From an uncultured Alistipes sp. (GTDB lineage: Bacteria > Bacteroidota > Bacteroidia > Bacteroidales > Rikenellaceae), in assembly GCA_910583985.1 (NCBI GenBank), contig CAJTYA010000008.1:65379-129378 (forward strand): a DNA stretch of 64,000 nucleotides. The letters are read 5' to 3'. Both the position numbers and the translations under genes were made by a program. Shown here piece after piece: positions 17,403-26,045 of this stretch (within the stretch, counting starts at the first letter, position 1; every line of letters starts with the position of its first letter). A model generated the notes under the pieces. The model had not been told where the DNA came from, did no database searches, and saw only the letters and a program-made list of their open reading frames with translations.

Positions 17403-18941
17403 ATGCACGAGCGCATCGAAATACTCGACACGACGCTGCGCGACGGCGAGCAGACCTCCGGCGTATCGTTCACCGTGCGCGAAAAGTTGAGCATCGCCCG
17501 GCTGCTGCTCGACGAGCTGCGCGTGGACCGCATCGAGATCGCCTCGGCCCGCGTGTCGGAGGGCGAGTTCGAGTCGGCCCGCCGCATCGCCGCTTGGGCC
17601 GCGGGGCGCGGCTGTCTGGACCGTGTCGAAGTGCTCGGTTTCGTCGACGGAGGCGTTTCGCTGCAATGGATCGCCGACGCCGGATGCCGGGTCGTGAACC
17701 TGCTGACCAAAGGGTCGCTGCGACACCTCGAATACCAGTTGCGCAAGACGCCGCAGCAGCACGTGGACGACATCCGCTCGACCATCGCCCGCGCCGCGGA
17801 CATGGGCATCGCCGTCAATCTCTACCTCGAAGACTGGTCCAACGGCATGCGCTTTTCGCGCGAATACGTCTACGGCATGATCGATGCGTTGCGCGGCGAG
17901 CGCATCGGCCGCTTCATGATCCCCGACACGTTGGGCGTGTTGGCTCCCGACGACTGTTACGCCTTTTGCCGCGACATGACGGAGCGCTATCCGGAGCTGC
18001 ATTTCGACTTCCACGCCCATAACGACTACGATCTGGCCGTGGCCAACGTAGCAGCGGCCGTCAGGGCCGGGGTGCGGGGCATCCACACGACGGTCAACGG
18101 GTTGGGCGAACGGGCCGGCAACGCGCCGCTTTCGAGTGTGGCCGCCGTGCTGAACGACCACCTGAAAGTGGCCAACGGCATCGTCGAGAAGAACATCAAC
18201 CGCGTCAGCCGGACGGTCGAGACCTATACCGGCGTGCACATTCCGGCCAACGAACCGGTCGTCGGCGAGAACGTCTTCACGCAGTGCGCCGGCATCCACG
18301 CCGACGGCGACAACAAGAACAACCTCTATTACAACGATCTGCTGCCCGAACGTTTCGGCCGCGTGCGCGAATACGCGCTGGGGAAAACCTCCGGCAAGGC
18401 CAATATCCGCAAGAACCTCGAAACGCTGGGCATCGACCTCGACGAGGAGTCGATGGGCAAGGTCACCGAGCGCATCATCGAGCTGGGGGACAAGAAACAG
18501 GCCGTCACGTCCGAGGACCTGCCCTATATCATCGCCGATGTCCTCAAACAGGACGTGCACGAGGCCAGCGTCCATATCCTCAACTACAACCTGTCGCTTT
18601 CCTACGGGCTCAAGCCGTTGGCCACGGTCAAGATACGCATCAAGGACGACGACTACGAGGAGACTTCCACCGGCGACGGGCAGTACGACGCTTTCATGCG
18701 CGCCCTGCGCAAGATATACAAGGAAACGCTCCGGCGCGACTTCCCGATGTTGGTCAACTATACCGTGTCGATCCCGCCCGGCGGACGGACGGATGCCTTC
18801 GTGCAGACCTACATCACGTGGGAGTACCGGGGCGAGACGTTCAAGACGCGCGGTCTGGACGCCGACCAGACCGAAGCCGCCATCAAGGCGACCGTCAAGA
18901 TGCTCAACAAGCTCGAAAATCTTCGGGAACGGGAAGCATAG
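17403..18941 (+). CDS. cimA: (R)-citramalate synthase (Leptospira CimA type)
   Basis: A 512-residue LeuA-superfamily enzyme. The barrel has DTTLRDGEQTSGVSF (9-23), RIEIASARVSEGE, LLTKGSLRHLE (101-110), NLYLEDWSNGMR and FHAHNDYDLAVAN, followed by a LeuA-type regulatory domain with IPPGGRTDAFVQT. These blocks match Leptospira CimA (pyruvate + acetyl-CoA to citramalate, entry to isoleucine) much better than LeuA. Bacteroidales homologues begin at the equivalent of MHERIEILDTT, so 17403 is chosen. An ATG at 17382, overlapping the leuD stop, would add seven residues. Together with leuCD it would give a threonine-independent isoleucine route. Confidence 0.87.
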   Translation: MHERIEILDTTLRDGEQTSGVSFTVREKLSIARLLLDELRVDRIEIASARVSEGEFESARRIAAWAAGRGCLDRVEVLGFVDGGVSLQWIADAGCRVVNLLTKGSLRHLEYQLRKTPQQHVDDIRSTIARAADMGIAVNLYLEDWSNGMRFSREYVYGMIDALRGERIGRFMIPDTLGVLAPDDCYAFCRDMTERYPELHFDFHAHNDYDLAVANVAAAVRAGVRGIHTTVNGLGERAGNAPLSSVAAVLNDHLKVANGIVEKNINRVSRTVETYTGVHIPANEPVVGENVFTQCAGIHADGDNKNNLYYNDLLPERFGRVREYALGKTSGKANIRKNLETLGIDLDEESMGKVTERIIELGDKKQAVTSEDLPYIIADVLKQDVHEASVHILNYNLSLSYGLKPLATVKIRIKDDDYEETSTGDGQYDAFMRALRKIYKETLRRDFPMLVNYTVSIPPGGRTDAFVQTYITWEYRGETFKTRGLDADQTEAAIKATVKMLNKLENLREREA

Positions 18942-18967
18942 GTTTTCTGTTCCCCGTCTCAATCTGC

Positions 18968-18998
18968 CGTCTCCGGACCGATCTGCGGCCCGGAGACG
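18968..18998 (+). terminator. Terminator hairpin of the leu-cim operon
   Basis: CGTCTCCGG pairs with CCGGAGACG around a 13-base loop, followed by TTTCGTTT, 27 bases after the cimA stop. Confidence 0.6.
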
Positions 18999-19049
18999 TT
19001 TCGTTTGCGGACGTTCCGTCCCGTTTCTGCAAGGCGTCGTTCCGCCCAC

Positions 19050-19790
19050 GGAGCGGGGCCGAAGGCGGAAAAACCGTCGTCGTTTCGCCGTCGGGAAATT
19101 CCGTCTTCGCATGTCGATATACTTCTCCCGAATAGAATCGCACCGCCGGCAGATCGGATGCACGGAGGCGGAGGGGCGCCTGCCGTCCTGTTGCCCGGAT
19201 CTTTCGCCGCAGCATGCAGAACCCTTCGTTTCGGATAAAAGTCGTCATGTCGGCGAATAGGATGGATAGAGACGGAAGGCCGTCCGTCGTTCGGTTGTCC
19301 GGAAATCCCGTCGCGGCGAGTTCGAACTGCTTTTTCGGATAGGTCACGGGCGGGCGGAGAGTCGCGGAACATCGTCCGCCCTCTTGTTGTCCGGACATTT
19401 TATCGCAGCCAGTCCGGACGTTTTTTCCGGATAGAATCGCATCGTCGTCGGGAAGGGTAGCCGGAGGCGGAAAATCGTCGCCGCTCTGTCCCCGGAAGTT
19501 TCGTTCCTGTATGCCGACCTTCCCTTTCGGATGAAATGATGTCGTCACGGACAAGGTGGGCGGAAGCGGAAGCTTGTCCTTTGTTTTGCCCTCCGGATGT
19601 TTCGTCGCAATGCGTGCGGCATATTTTCCCGAATAAAACATATCATTGACAGGCCGAGCAGGCAGGCGACGGAAAGTCGTTTGCCGGGAAGAGGCCGCGA
19701 CCGTTCGGACTTCCCCGGAAAGATCGTCCCGCACCCGCCGCTGTTCTTGCCGTCCCGATCTTTCGCCGAAAAAGTCTCCGGAGAACGTCT
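19050..19790 (-). repeat. Degenerate ~100-bp direct repeats, about 6-7 copies
   Basis: Read on the minus strand, a motif like TTYTATCCGGRAAA recurs near 19,637, 19,535, 19,436, 19,337, 19,238 and 19,136 (spacing 99-105 bases). Each copy has, 25-30 bases further on, a second block resembling GACGAAATTTCCGGACGGC with a following CCGCCTCCG. Similarity fades above 19,700. The second blocks of some copies lie in a different reading frame from others, which argues against a repeat protein. Positions were read by eye and are good to about 10 bases. Confidence 0.65.
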
Positions 19791-20064
19791 CGTCGAGCTG
19801 CCGTCGCGATCATTGCATTGCTGTCCCGGACCGTCCGGTCGCTCTCAATGCTTTCCCGTTCCGGATTCTTCTCCTGCCACTTCCGTCGCTGTCGAACATA
19901 AACCACTGTTTTCACGCCGGATTCGCGGAAAGTCGCGGATATTTACCGAACGGAGTCGTTCGAGAAGAGGCCCTCGGAAGATGGACGGACAACGTTTGCC
20001 GGCTCTTGCGGAGGGGATGTTACGGAAGCGGCAATATTGCACGAAACCATAAATGAAGTAAAGG

Positions 20065-20580
20065 ATGAAAAAGTTATTTTTGATGATCGGAATCGTCATG
20101 TGCATCGGCACGGCAACGGCGCAAACAAAGGTCGTTTTACCGAACGGGAAGAGCATTCCGGTACGCCTGACGACGGATATTTATAGCAATAGCAAGGTCC
20201 TGCAAGAGCCCGCCGCAGTCGTCGATGCCGATATAAAGGACGATAGCGGTACGCATGTGCTTATCCGCCGGGGCACACCGGTCGTTTTGGATGCACGGAT
20301 TCAGAAGGCTCGCGGAGTCGGCAAACCTGCTTACGTTAAATTGAAATGTATGACGACCGTTTCGGTGGACGGACAGACCGTCAGATTGCAAGGCGGATAT
20401 GCACAAGAAGGTCGGTCCCGAAAAGGTACGGCGTTGGGAGTAGGTCTGGGTGTCGGCATTCCGGTATGCTGGCCTTGCCTGTTTTGTCTGTGCATAAAGG
20501 GCGAGAAGATAACCGTTCCTGAGAATACGATGTTCGATAATGTGGTAGTGAACGACGTTTATCATATCGAGACACGCTGA
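20065..20580 (+). CDS. Secreted protein of unknown function
   Basis: A 171-residue protein with a clear signal peptide (MKKLFLMIGIVMCIGTATA-Q). The mature part is mainly beta by appearance, with LIRRGTPVVLDARIQKARGVGKPA, a KLKCMTTVSVDGQTVRLQGGY strand pair, a short hydrophobic glycine/cysteine-rich segment (GTALGVGLGVGIPVCWPCLFCLCIKG, about 120-150) and a C-terminal DNVVVNDVYHIETR. No family is recognised. Its coding sequence is less GC-rich than its neighbours, which hints at transfer or relaxed selection. It stands alone, with a strong terminator directly after it. Confidence 0.75.
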   Translation: MKKLFLMIGIVMCIGTATAQTKVVLPNGKSIPVRLTTDIYSNSKVLQEPAAVVDADIKDDSGTHVLIRRGTPVVLDARIQKARGVGKPAYVKLKCMTTVSVDGQTVRLQGGYAQEGRSRKGTALGVGLGVGIPVCWPCLFCLCIKGEKITVPENTMFDNVVVNDVYHIETR

Positions 20581-20597
20581 AAAGCGTTGCAGACCAC

Positions 20598-20629
20598 AAA
20601 AAGCCGTCCTCATCCGGGACGGCTTTTTC
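20598..20629 (+). terminator. Intrinsic terminator after the secreted protein gene
   Basis: AAAAAGCCGTCC pairs with GGACGGCTTTTT around a short loop; a textbook rho-independent terminator usable from both strands. Confidence 0.8.
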
Positions 20630-20781
20630 GTAGTCGGGAAGACGGTACGGCGGACGCTTCTTCGGGGGAGCAGGTACGTTCCGAAAAACGACGGAAAACC
20701 GAAACTCCCGCTGGCGTTCGTCCGGCGTTGCTGACGAATGGGGACAGGGAAATATATGCCGCGAGGGAACGTCCGTTCCCG

Positions 20782-21804
20782 CTACTTCCACCCCTGTGCC
20801 CGGATGGCGATTTCCTGTCCGTCGGGCGTGATGAGCCGGGCGCCCGTGCCCGCTTCGGTGATGTGGCCGATCACGTCGATGCCCATGCCGAAAATCTCGT
20901 CCTGCTTCGACAGCGGGACCGTGAACAGCAGTTCGTGGTCGTCTCCCCCGTTGAGGGCCGCCACGACGGGGTCGCTGTTCAGCTCCTCGGCCATCGCATA
21001 GGTCTCCTTGGCGATGGGCAGGCGGTTCAGGTAGATGCGTGCGCCCTTGTCGGAGCGTTTGCACAGGTGCAGGATTTCCGAGGCGAGACCGTCCGAGAGG
21101 TCGATCATCGAGGTGGGAACGATGCCGTTTTCGGCCAGCGCAGCGACGATGTCCGTCCGGGCTTCGGGCCGAAGCTGCCGTTGCAGGATGTATTCGTGTC
21201 CTTCGAATTGCGGTTCGGGGGCGGGATGCCCCTTGCAGGCCCGCTTTTCGCGTTCCAGCAGGTGGAGGCCCATGTAGGCTGCTCCCAGATCGCCCGTCAG
21301 GCAGATCAGGTCGGTCGCCTGCGCGCCGCTGCGGTAGGCGATCCGGTCTTTGGCCACATCGCCCGCAGCCGTGATGCCGATCGTGAGTCCGTTGATCGAA
21401 GCGTTCGTGTCGCCGCCGGCCAGATCCGTGCCGTAGCGCTCGCAGGCGGCCCGCACGCCTTCGTAGAAAGCATCGATCATCTCGACCGAAAACCGGGACG
21501 ATATGCCCAGCGAAAGCATGATCTGGCGCGGCGTGCCGTTCATGGCCAGAATGTCCGATATGCCTCTGACGACGCTCTTGTATCCCAAGTGCTGCAACGG
21601 GAAGTAGGTCAGATCGAAATCGACGCCTTCCAGCATCAGGTCGGTCGACAGCAGCAGGTAGCGGTCGCCCGCGTCGATGACGGCCGCATCGTCGCCGCAC
21701 CCCTCGACGGTGGTCGGATTGCGTGCGACGAAAGGTTTGCAGATGCGGTCGATGAGTCCGAATTCGCCGAGTGTGGCTATTTCCGTTCTGTGTTCGTTTT
21801 TCAT
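20782..21804 (-). CDS. thiL: Thiamine-monophosphate kinase
   Basis: A 340-residue ATP-dependent kinase making thiamine diphosphate, the last step of the pathway. PurM-like fold with GEFGLIDRICK at the N-terminus, GCGDDAAVID, LLLSTDLMLEGVDFDLTY, GYKSVVRGISDILAMNG, the metal site AGGDTNAS, SMIDLSDGLASEILHLC and GGDDHELLFTV. Length fits the family. No other thi gene is nearby. The ATG at 21804 is 30 bases from its -7 box. Confidence 0.95.
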   Translation of the reverse strand: MKNEHRTEIATLGEFGLIDRICKPFVARNPTTVEGCGDDAAVIDAGDRYLLLSTDLMLEGVDFDLTYFPLQHLGYKSVVRGISDILAMNGTPRQIMLSLGISSRFSVEMIDAFYEGVRAACERYGTDLAGGDTNASINGLTIGITAAGDVAKDRIAYRSGAQATDLICLTGDLGAAYMGLHLLEREKRACKGHPAPEPQFEGHEYILQRQLRPEARTDIVAALAENGIVPTSMIDLSDGLASEILHLCKRSDKGARIYLNRLPIAKETYAMAEELNSDPVVAALNGGDDHELLFTVPLSKQDEIFGMGIDVIGHITEAGTGARLITPDGQEIAIRAQGWK

Positions 21805-21833
21805 GCCGGGGCGTTTGAGGGTTTCGTGCGTCG

Positions 21834-21841
21834 CAAAGGTA
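21834..21841 (-). promoter_or_regulatory. -7 box for thiL
   Basis: Minus strand TACCTTTG; predicts a leader of about 20 bases. Confidence 0.65.
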
Positions 21842-21849
21842 ATTTATCT

Positions 21850-21880
21850 TTTGCTCAACACGAAAATTATATTATTTTTG
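21850..21880 (+). promoter_or_regulatory. Promoter of adk
   Basis: TTTG (21850-21853), a 19-base spacer and TATTTTTG (21873-21880) match the Bacteroidota consensus in full. It is divergent from and overlaps the thiL promoter region, and leaves a ~180-base leader before adk. Confidence 0.7.
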
Positions 21881-22069
21881 TTTTCCGTTACGCGATGGCA
21901 TACGTCCGGACGTCGCCGGTCGCCCATACCGGCGTTCTCCGGAGCGTCGGCCGGGGCGAAGATACGGCTGGGCGGCAGCGGTCGGATCGGAAATTTCGGT
22001 TCCCGCGCCACGGACACGAAAGTATGGAATCGCTTTCCGTTGCAAGATTGTACTTAAACTTATTCGGAC

Positions 22070-22648
22070 ATGTTGAATATTATACTGTTCGGCCCTCCGG
22101 GCGCGGGCAAGGGGACCCAAGCGGCCCGCCTGATCGAAAAATACGGTTTCAACCATATTTCCACCGGGGAGGTGATCCGCGAGGAAATCCGCAAGGGCTC
22201 TCCGATGGGCCTGAGTGTCAAGGAATATATCGACAAGGGTCATTTGGCTCCCGACGAACTGGTGATCGGCATCATCGCCGATTACGTCGGCAAACACAAG
22301 GATTGCGCCGGGAACATTTTCGACGGCTTTCCCCGCACCACGCCGCAGGCCGAGGCGTTCGACGAGATCATGGAACGGCACGGTACGCCCGTAGGGGTGA
22401 TGTTGTCGCTGGAGGTGCCCGACGACGAGCTGGTCAAACGCCTGCTCAACCGCGGCAAGGACAGCGGCCGCGCCGACGACCTCAGCGAAGAGATCATCCG
22501 CAACCGCATCGACGTCTATAAAGCCCAGACGGCCGTGGTCGCCGAACATTACAAGCCGCAGGGAAAGTTCCGATCCGTCTGCGGAGTGGGCGATCCCGAC
22601 GCCATCTTCGCCGCGCTTTGCGCCGAAATCGACCCGTTGTTGAAATAG
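22070..22648 (+). CDS. adk: Adenylate kinase
   Basis: A 192-residue nucleotide kinase that equilibrates AMP, ADP and ATP. P-loop GPPGAGKGTQ (8-17), AMP-binding HISTGEVIREE, NIFDGFPRTTPQAEAFD and GRADDLSEEIIRNRI with a short lid are all visible. The short-lid form is usual in Bacteroidota (about 190 residues). It is monocistronic by spacing. Confidence 0.96.
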   Translation: MLNIILFGPPGAGKGTQAARLIEKYGFNHISTGEVIREEIRKGSPMGLSVKEYIDKGHLAPDELVIGIIADYVGKHKDCAGNIFDGFPRTTPQAEAFDEIMERHGTPVGVMLSLEVPDDELVKRLLNRGKDSGRADDLSEEIIRNRIDVYKAQTAVVAEHYKPQGKFRSVCGVGDPDAIFAALCAEIDPLLK

Positions 22649-22990
22649 CGTCTTTTCCCGGTCGGGGTCCGAGGGTATATCGTTATAGGTTGAAGACCCT
22701 GCCGTCGGGTGCTTTTCGTTGAAGAGCATCCGAAAGACACATGCTTTTCCGATGGCCCGCCTCCCCGCCGGGCAAGACGGACCGCCGGGCAGGTTTGTTG
22801 TGTTCGTCGGTTCGGGATGTCGGCATGCGTTTTTTTAACCGGCGGGACGACAGCGACGGGATGCCGTGCCGGATTGTCGTCGAGACGACCGGTGGGGGAG
22901 CCCGACGCCGAAGCCGTTGTGTCGCGAGAGTTGCACGGCGCTGTTCCGCATTTCGAACGATAACCGTTTCTTACCGAATCGCATATTACG
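22649..22990. other. Spacer between adk and the Fpg-like gene
   Basis: 342 GC-rich bases. No gene, hairpin or convincing -7 box seen. Confidence 0.5.
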
Positions 22991-23830
22991 ATGATCGAAG
23001 CCCCCGAAGCCCGCTTGTTGGCGATGCAGCTCGACCGGACGATTCGCGGCAAGCGGATTTCCGAGGTGATTCCTCTTTTTTCTCCGCATAAGTTCGCGTG
23101 GTTCGACGGCGATCCGGACCGTTATGCTTCCCTGTTGGTCGGACGGTGTGTCGGCGGGAGCCGCAGCCTCGGCGGTCTGGTCGAGATCGACGCGGACGAC
23201 CGGCGGTTGCTGTTTTCCGACGGCGTCGATCTGCGTTTCAGGGAGCCCGGAGCGCCTTTGCCCTCGAAACATCAGTTGCTCATCGGTTTCGAGGACCAGA
23301 GCTGTTTCACGGCATCGGTGAGAATGTACGGCGGGCTGTTCTGTTTCCCTGCCGGCGCCTCGCCGGAGGGGCTCTATGCGCCCTATTATCGAAGCGCGAA
23401 GGACAAGCCTCAAGTGCTCTCCGAAGATTTCAGTCTCGATTATTTCCTTTCGTTGATCGGAAGTTCGTTCGTGCAGGGCAAAAGTGCGAAGGCCTTTCTG
23501 GCTACAGGACAGACGATTCCCGGATTGGGGAACGGCGTTTTGCAGGATATTCTGTTCCGGGCCGGCCTGCATCCCCGGACCCGGATCGGTTCGTTGCCGG
23601 ACCGTCGTCGGGCTCTGCTCTACGAGAGCATCCGGCATACGCTCCGGGAAATGCTCGCTTCCGGAGGACGCGACACCGAGACGGACCTGTTCGGCCGTCG
23701 GGGCGGCTATGCCTGCATACTGTCGAAAAATACGGCGGGCAAGCCGTGTCCCCGTTGCGGGGAGACCGTTCGGAAGGAGTCCTATCTGGGCGGAAGCGTC
23801 TATTACTGCCCTGTGTGTCAGTCGTTCTGA
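22991..23830 (+). CDS. Fpg/Nei-family DNA glycosylase-like protein lacking the N-terminal proline
   Basis: A 279-residue protein with the full Fpg/Nei layout: N-terminal beta domain, helix-two-turn-helix region with IPGLGNGVLQDILFRAGLHP (about 178-197), and a C-terminal zinc finger CPRC...YYCPVC. Classical enzymes begin M-P-E-L-P-E, and the exposed proline is the nucleophile. Here the start is M-I-E-A-P-E, so the nucleophile is replaced by isoleucine while the glutamate is kept. This variant subfamily is widespread in Bacteroidota and Firmicutes and is annotated as endonuclease VIII. Glycosylase activity should not be assumed. Confidence 0.85.
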   Translation: MIEAPEARLLAMQLDRTIRGKRISEVIPLFSPHKFAWFDGDPDRYASLLVGRCVGGSRSLGGLVEIDADDRRLLFSDGVDLRFREPGAPLPSKHQLLIGFEDQSCFTASVRMYGGLFCFPAGASPEGLYAPYYRSAKDKPQVLSEDFSLDYFLSLIGSSFVQGKSAKAFLATGQTIPGLGNGVLQDILFRAGLHPRTRIGSLPDRRRALLYESIRHTLREMLASGGRDTETDLFGRRGGYACILSKNTAGKPCPRCGETVRKESYLGGSVYYCPVCQSF

Positions 23831-24241
23831 TCCGATTGGCGGCCGAGGCTGCCTTTTGCCTTTCTGTGTTCGTTTTCCGTCTCGGACCGTGTGTGCGATG
23901 ACGAATCGGGCCGAAAGACCTCGTTTCTCAGGTTCCGCATCCGGTGTTTTTTGCGTGCTGTTACGGGTCGTGGGCTTGGGTTCGAAGTCGTTCGCCGAAA
24001 AAACGGGAACGAATGCGCTGCGGTCGTTTCCGCTTCATTCTGTTGCCGGATCGCGCGGCGGGGTACTTCCGGTCTTTTTTGCGGAGCGTTTCGTGTCCGG
24101 GTCGTTGTTCCGTTTTCCCGTTGCCGTTTTCTGTCGCTGTCCGACGTTCGGACGTTTCCGAATCTTCATTCCGGGAGCGGTTGTAGACGATGTTTGCGCG
24201 GACCCGGTCGACTGTTCGCGTCCGTCTTTTCGGTGGACGGT

Positions 24242-24349
24242 TGTCGATCGTTTTGTGGATAACGATAGAAAACCTGTCGATAATCTGTGGACAGGCTGTT
24301 CGTTTCGCCGGATGCGGTTGTGAATCGGTTGTCGAAAGGCTGTCGATAA
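24242..24349 (+). other. Phased array of DnaA-box-like 9-mers
   Basis: One perfect DnaA box TGTGGATAA (24254-24262), two single-mismatch copies TGTCGATAA (24275-24283 and 24341-24349), and weaker copies at 24242 (TGTCGATCG), 24286 (TGTGGACAG), 24320 (TGTGAATCG) and 24330 (TGTCGAAAG). All lie in the same orientation with start spacings of 12, 21, 11, 34, 10 and 11 bases, close to multiples of a helical turn. Confidence 0.55.
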
Positions 24350-24961
24350 GTCGTCGGCCGACCGGGGCGGCTGAGTCCGTTCGGCTTTCGTTGCGTTCGG
24401 CAGACACCTCGCTCGACAGGGCGTTTCGGTCGGACCGGTGGCGAGGGAGTCAGCGGCGCCGATACCGGTACGGATGGCGTTCGGGCCGGGCGCTTCGATT
24501 TTACGATAGGTTCGGCAGGGGGCGGCACCGCGGTTTCGAAGCCGGTCGCGTTCGTCGCGGCCGTGACCGGCAATCCCGGTCACGTGATGTCGCGCAGACC
24601 ACGTATGCACGGTAGCGTATCGTCGGAACCGGAGCCTATGCCCGTGACGGTGCGGACCCGTATGATCCGAAACATCGGCGATGCTGCCGATTTCTAGTTC
24701 GTCGGGAGCCGTATGACCTTTGTCGATGTTATTCTTTGATGCTCAGGCTCCAGCGGAAAGTCCTTGTGGATTTCCTTCGCGGACCACCTCCCCGGCGGAA
24801 TTTCGAGGCCGAAACATTCGTAGCCGATGCGCCCGGCGACGGAGCGGCGGCCTGTACGGGCGCGTAATAAGCCCCGGAGTCTTTCGAAAGTTTCCCGAAA
24901 GCCTCCGGACTCGTGTCGAAAGATGTCCCGTGCCGGTCCCGAAAAATCCCGGAAACGAAAA

Positions 24962-24997
24962 GACGAAGCCGCCCGGCGCAGGGCCGGGCGGCTTCGG
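24962..24997 (-). terminator. Strong hairpin terminator of fabG
   Basis: ACGAAGCCGCCCGGC and GCCGGGCGGCTTCGGT form a 14-15 bp stem just past the fabG stop, followed on the minus strand by TCTTTTCGTTT. Confidence 0.65.
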
Positions 24998-25032
24998 TAA
25001 AAAGGATATTTCCGATCCCGTCTTGCCGGGCA

Positions 25033-25779
25033 TCAGGTGTTCATCGCGCCGCAGACATGGATGACCTGTCCGCTGACATACGACGAAAGGTCGGAGGCGA
25101 GGAACAGCGCCACTTTGGCCACGTCGTCGGGCGTACCTCCGCGTCGCAGCGGAATCTGTTTGGCCCATTCGGCCTTCACTTCGTCCGACAGGGCGTTGGT
25201 CATGTCGGTGATGATGAAGCCCGGAGCGATGGCGTTGGCACGGACGCCGCGCGGACCGAGTTCCTTGGCGATGGATTTGGCCAGACCGATCAGACCGGCT
25301 TTCGAGGCCGAGTAGTTGCACTGGCCCGCGTTGCCAGAAACGCCCACGACCGAAGCCATGTTGATGATGCTGCCGCTTTTCTGCCGCATCATCACGGGCG
25401 TTACGGCGTGGATGAAGTTGAACGCCGATTTGAGGTTCACGTTGATGACCATATCCCACTGCTGTTCGCTCATGCGCATCATGAGGCCGTCGCGGGTGAT
25501 GCCGGCGTTGTTGACCAGCACGTCGATCCGTCCGAAATCCTGCATGATCTGGGCTACGACCTTGCTCGTATCTTCGAAGTCGGCGGCGTTGGAGGCATAC
25601 CCTTTGGCTTTGACGCCGAGTGCTTGGAGTTCCTTTTCCGTGTTCTGAAAGTTTTCGTCCACTTTCAGATCGGTGAAAACAACCGAAGCGCCTTCCTGAG
25701 CAAATCTCATCGCGATCGCTTTACCGATTCCGCGGGCGGCTCCGGTCACGACGGCGACTTTTCCTTCAAGTAGTTTCAT
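25033..25779 (-). CDS. fabG: 3-oxoacyl-[acyl-carrier-protein] reductase
   Basis: A 248-residue short-chain dehydrogenase that reduces 3-oxoacyl-ACP with NADPH in fatty acid synthesis. Motifs: VTGAARGIGKAIA (cofactor), DVLVNNAGITRDG, INMASVVGVSGNAGQCNYSASKAG with the catalytic Ser, Tyr and Lys, and ANAIAPGFIITDMT. MKLLEGKVAVVTG at 25779 is the standard start; upstream in-frame codons are spacer. No other fab genes are adjacent, so a general SDR role is possible, but FabG is the best match in length and motifs. Confidence 0.9.
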   Translation of the reverse strand: MKLLEGKVAVVTGAARGIGKAIAMRFAQEGASVVFTDLKVDENFQNTEKELQALGVKAKGYASNAADFEDTSKVVAQIMQDFGRIDVLVNNAGITRDGLMMRMSEQQWDMVINVNLKSAFNFIHAVTPVMMRQKSGSIINMASVVGVSGNAGQCNYSASKAGLIGLAKSIAKELGPRGVRANAIAPGFIITDMTNALSDEVKAEWAKQIPLRRGGTPDDVAKVALFLASDLSSYVSGQVIHVCGAMNT

Positions 25780-25934
25780 TTGTCTGTTATTTAATGTATT
25801 GGGTAAATGTCGTTCGCACGGCATATTCCGTTCTTTCCCTCGACCGGAGGCTCTTCCGGCGCCCGGACCGCAGCCTGCGGCATCTGGACGTCCTGCGCAT
25901 CGGGCTTGCTGCGAGGGCGAAAGCGGAACACCGC

Positions 25935-25942
25935 AAAGGTAA
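25935..25942 (-). promoter_or_regulatory. -7 box for fabG
   Basis: Minus strand TACCTTTG; implies a leader of about 150 bases. Confidence 0.55.
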
Positions 25943-25994
25943 TAAATAATTCGGCTCGGCGTCGGGCCCAGTATGTTTTCTTGCTCTTTTTTAC

Positions 25995-26002
25995 TACCTT
26001 TG
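25995..26002 (+). promoter_or_regulatory. -7 box for glyA
   Basis: TACCTTTG, 44 bases before the glyA ATG; divergent from the fabG promoter. Confidence 0.65.
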
Positions 26003-26045
26003 GAGGGCTGTTTCCACGGCCGATTCATATTAAAACTCATATCTT

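Larger units (their letters stand above)
18942..20064. other. 1.1-kb non-coding block after cimA
   Basis: Holds a terminator hairpin (18968-18998) and then an array of degenerate ~100-bp repeats (about 19050-19790). Reading frames through it are open on both strands, but no family is recognised and the repeats shift frame relative to each other, so it is taken as non-coding. Confidence 0.65.
23831..25032. other. 1.2-kb non-coding block between the Fpg-like gene and fabG
   Basis: No protein gene recognised on either strand. It contains a cluster of DnaA-box-like 9-mers (24242-24349), a small hairpin GTGACCGG/CCGGTCAC near 24573-24593, and the fabG terminator (24962-24997). No strongly AT-rich unwinding element was seen. 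Confidence 0.6.

Noticed and set aside
18904..19734. 276-codon minus-strand frame with a ~34-residue repeat in its translation
   Set aside because: The underlying DNA repeats carry indels that put matching blocks into different frames, and the composition is Arg/Pro-rich noise, so it is treated as a non-coding repeat array.
22991..23830. Calling the Fpg-like protein a standard formamidopyrimidine-DNA glycosylase (mutM)
   Set aside because: The catalytic N-terminal proline is absent, so the gene symbol was withheld.
23891..24615. Several 80-190-codon frames on both strands
   Set aside because: They overlap one another in a GC-rich spacer and show no domain; the DnaA-like sites explain part of the sequence better.
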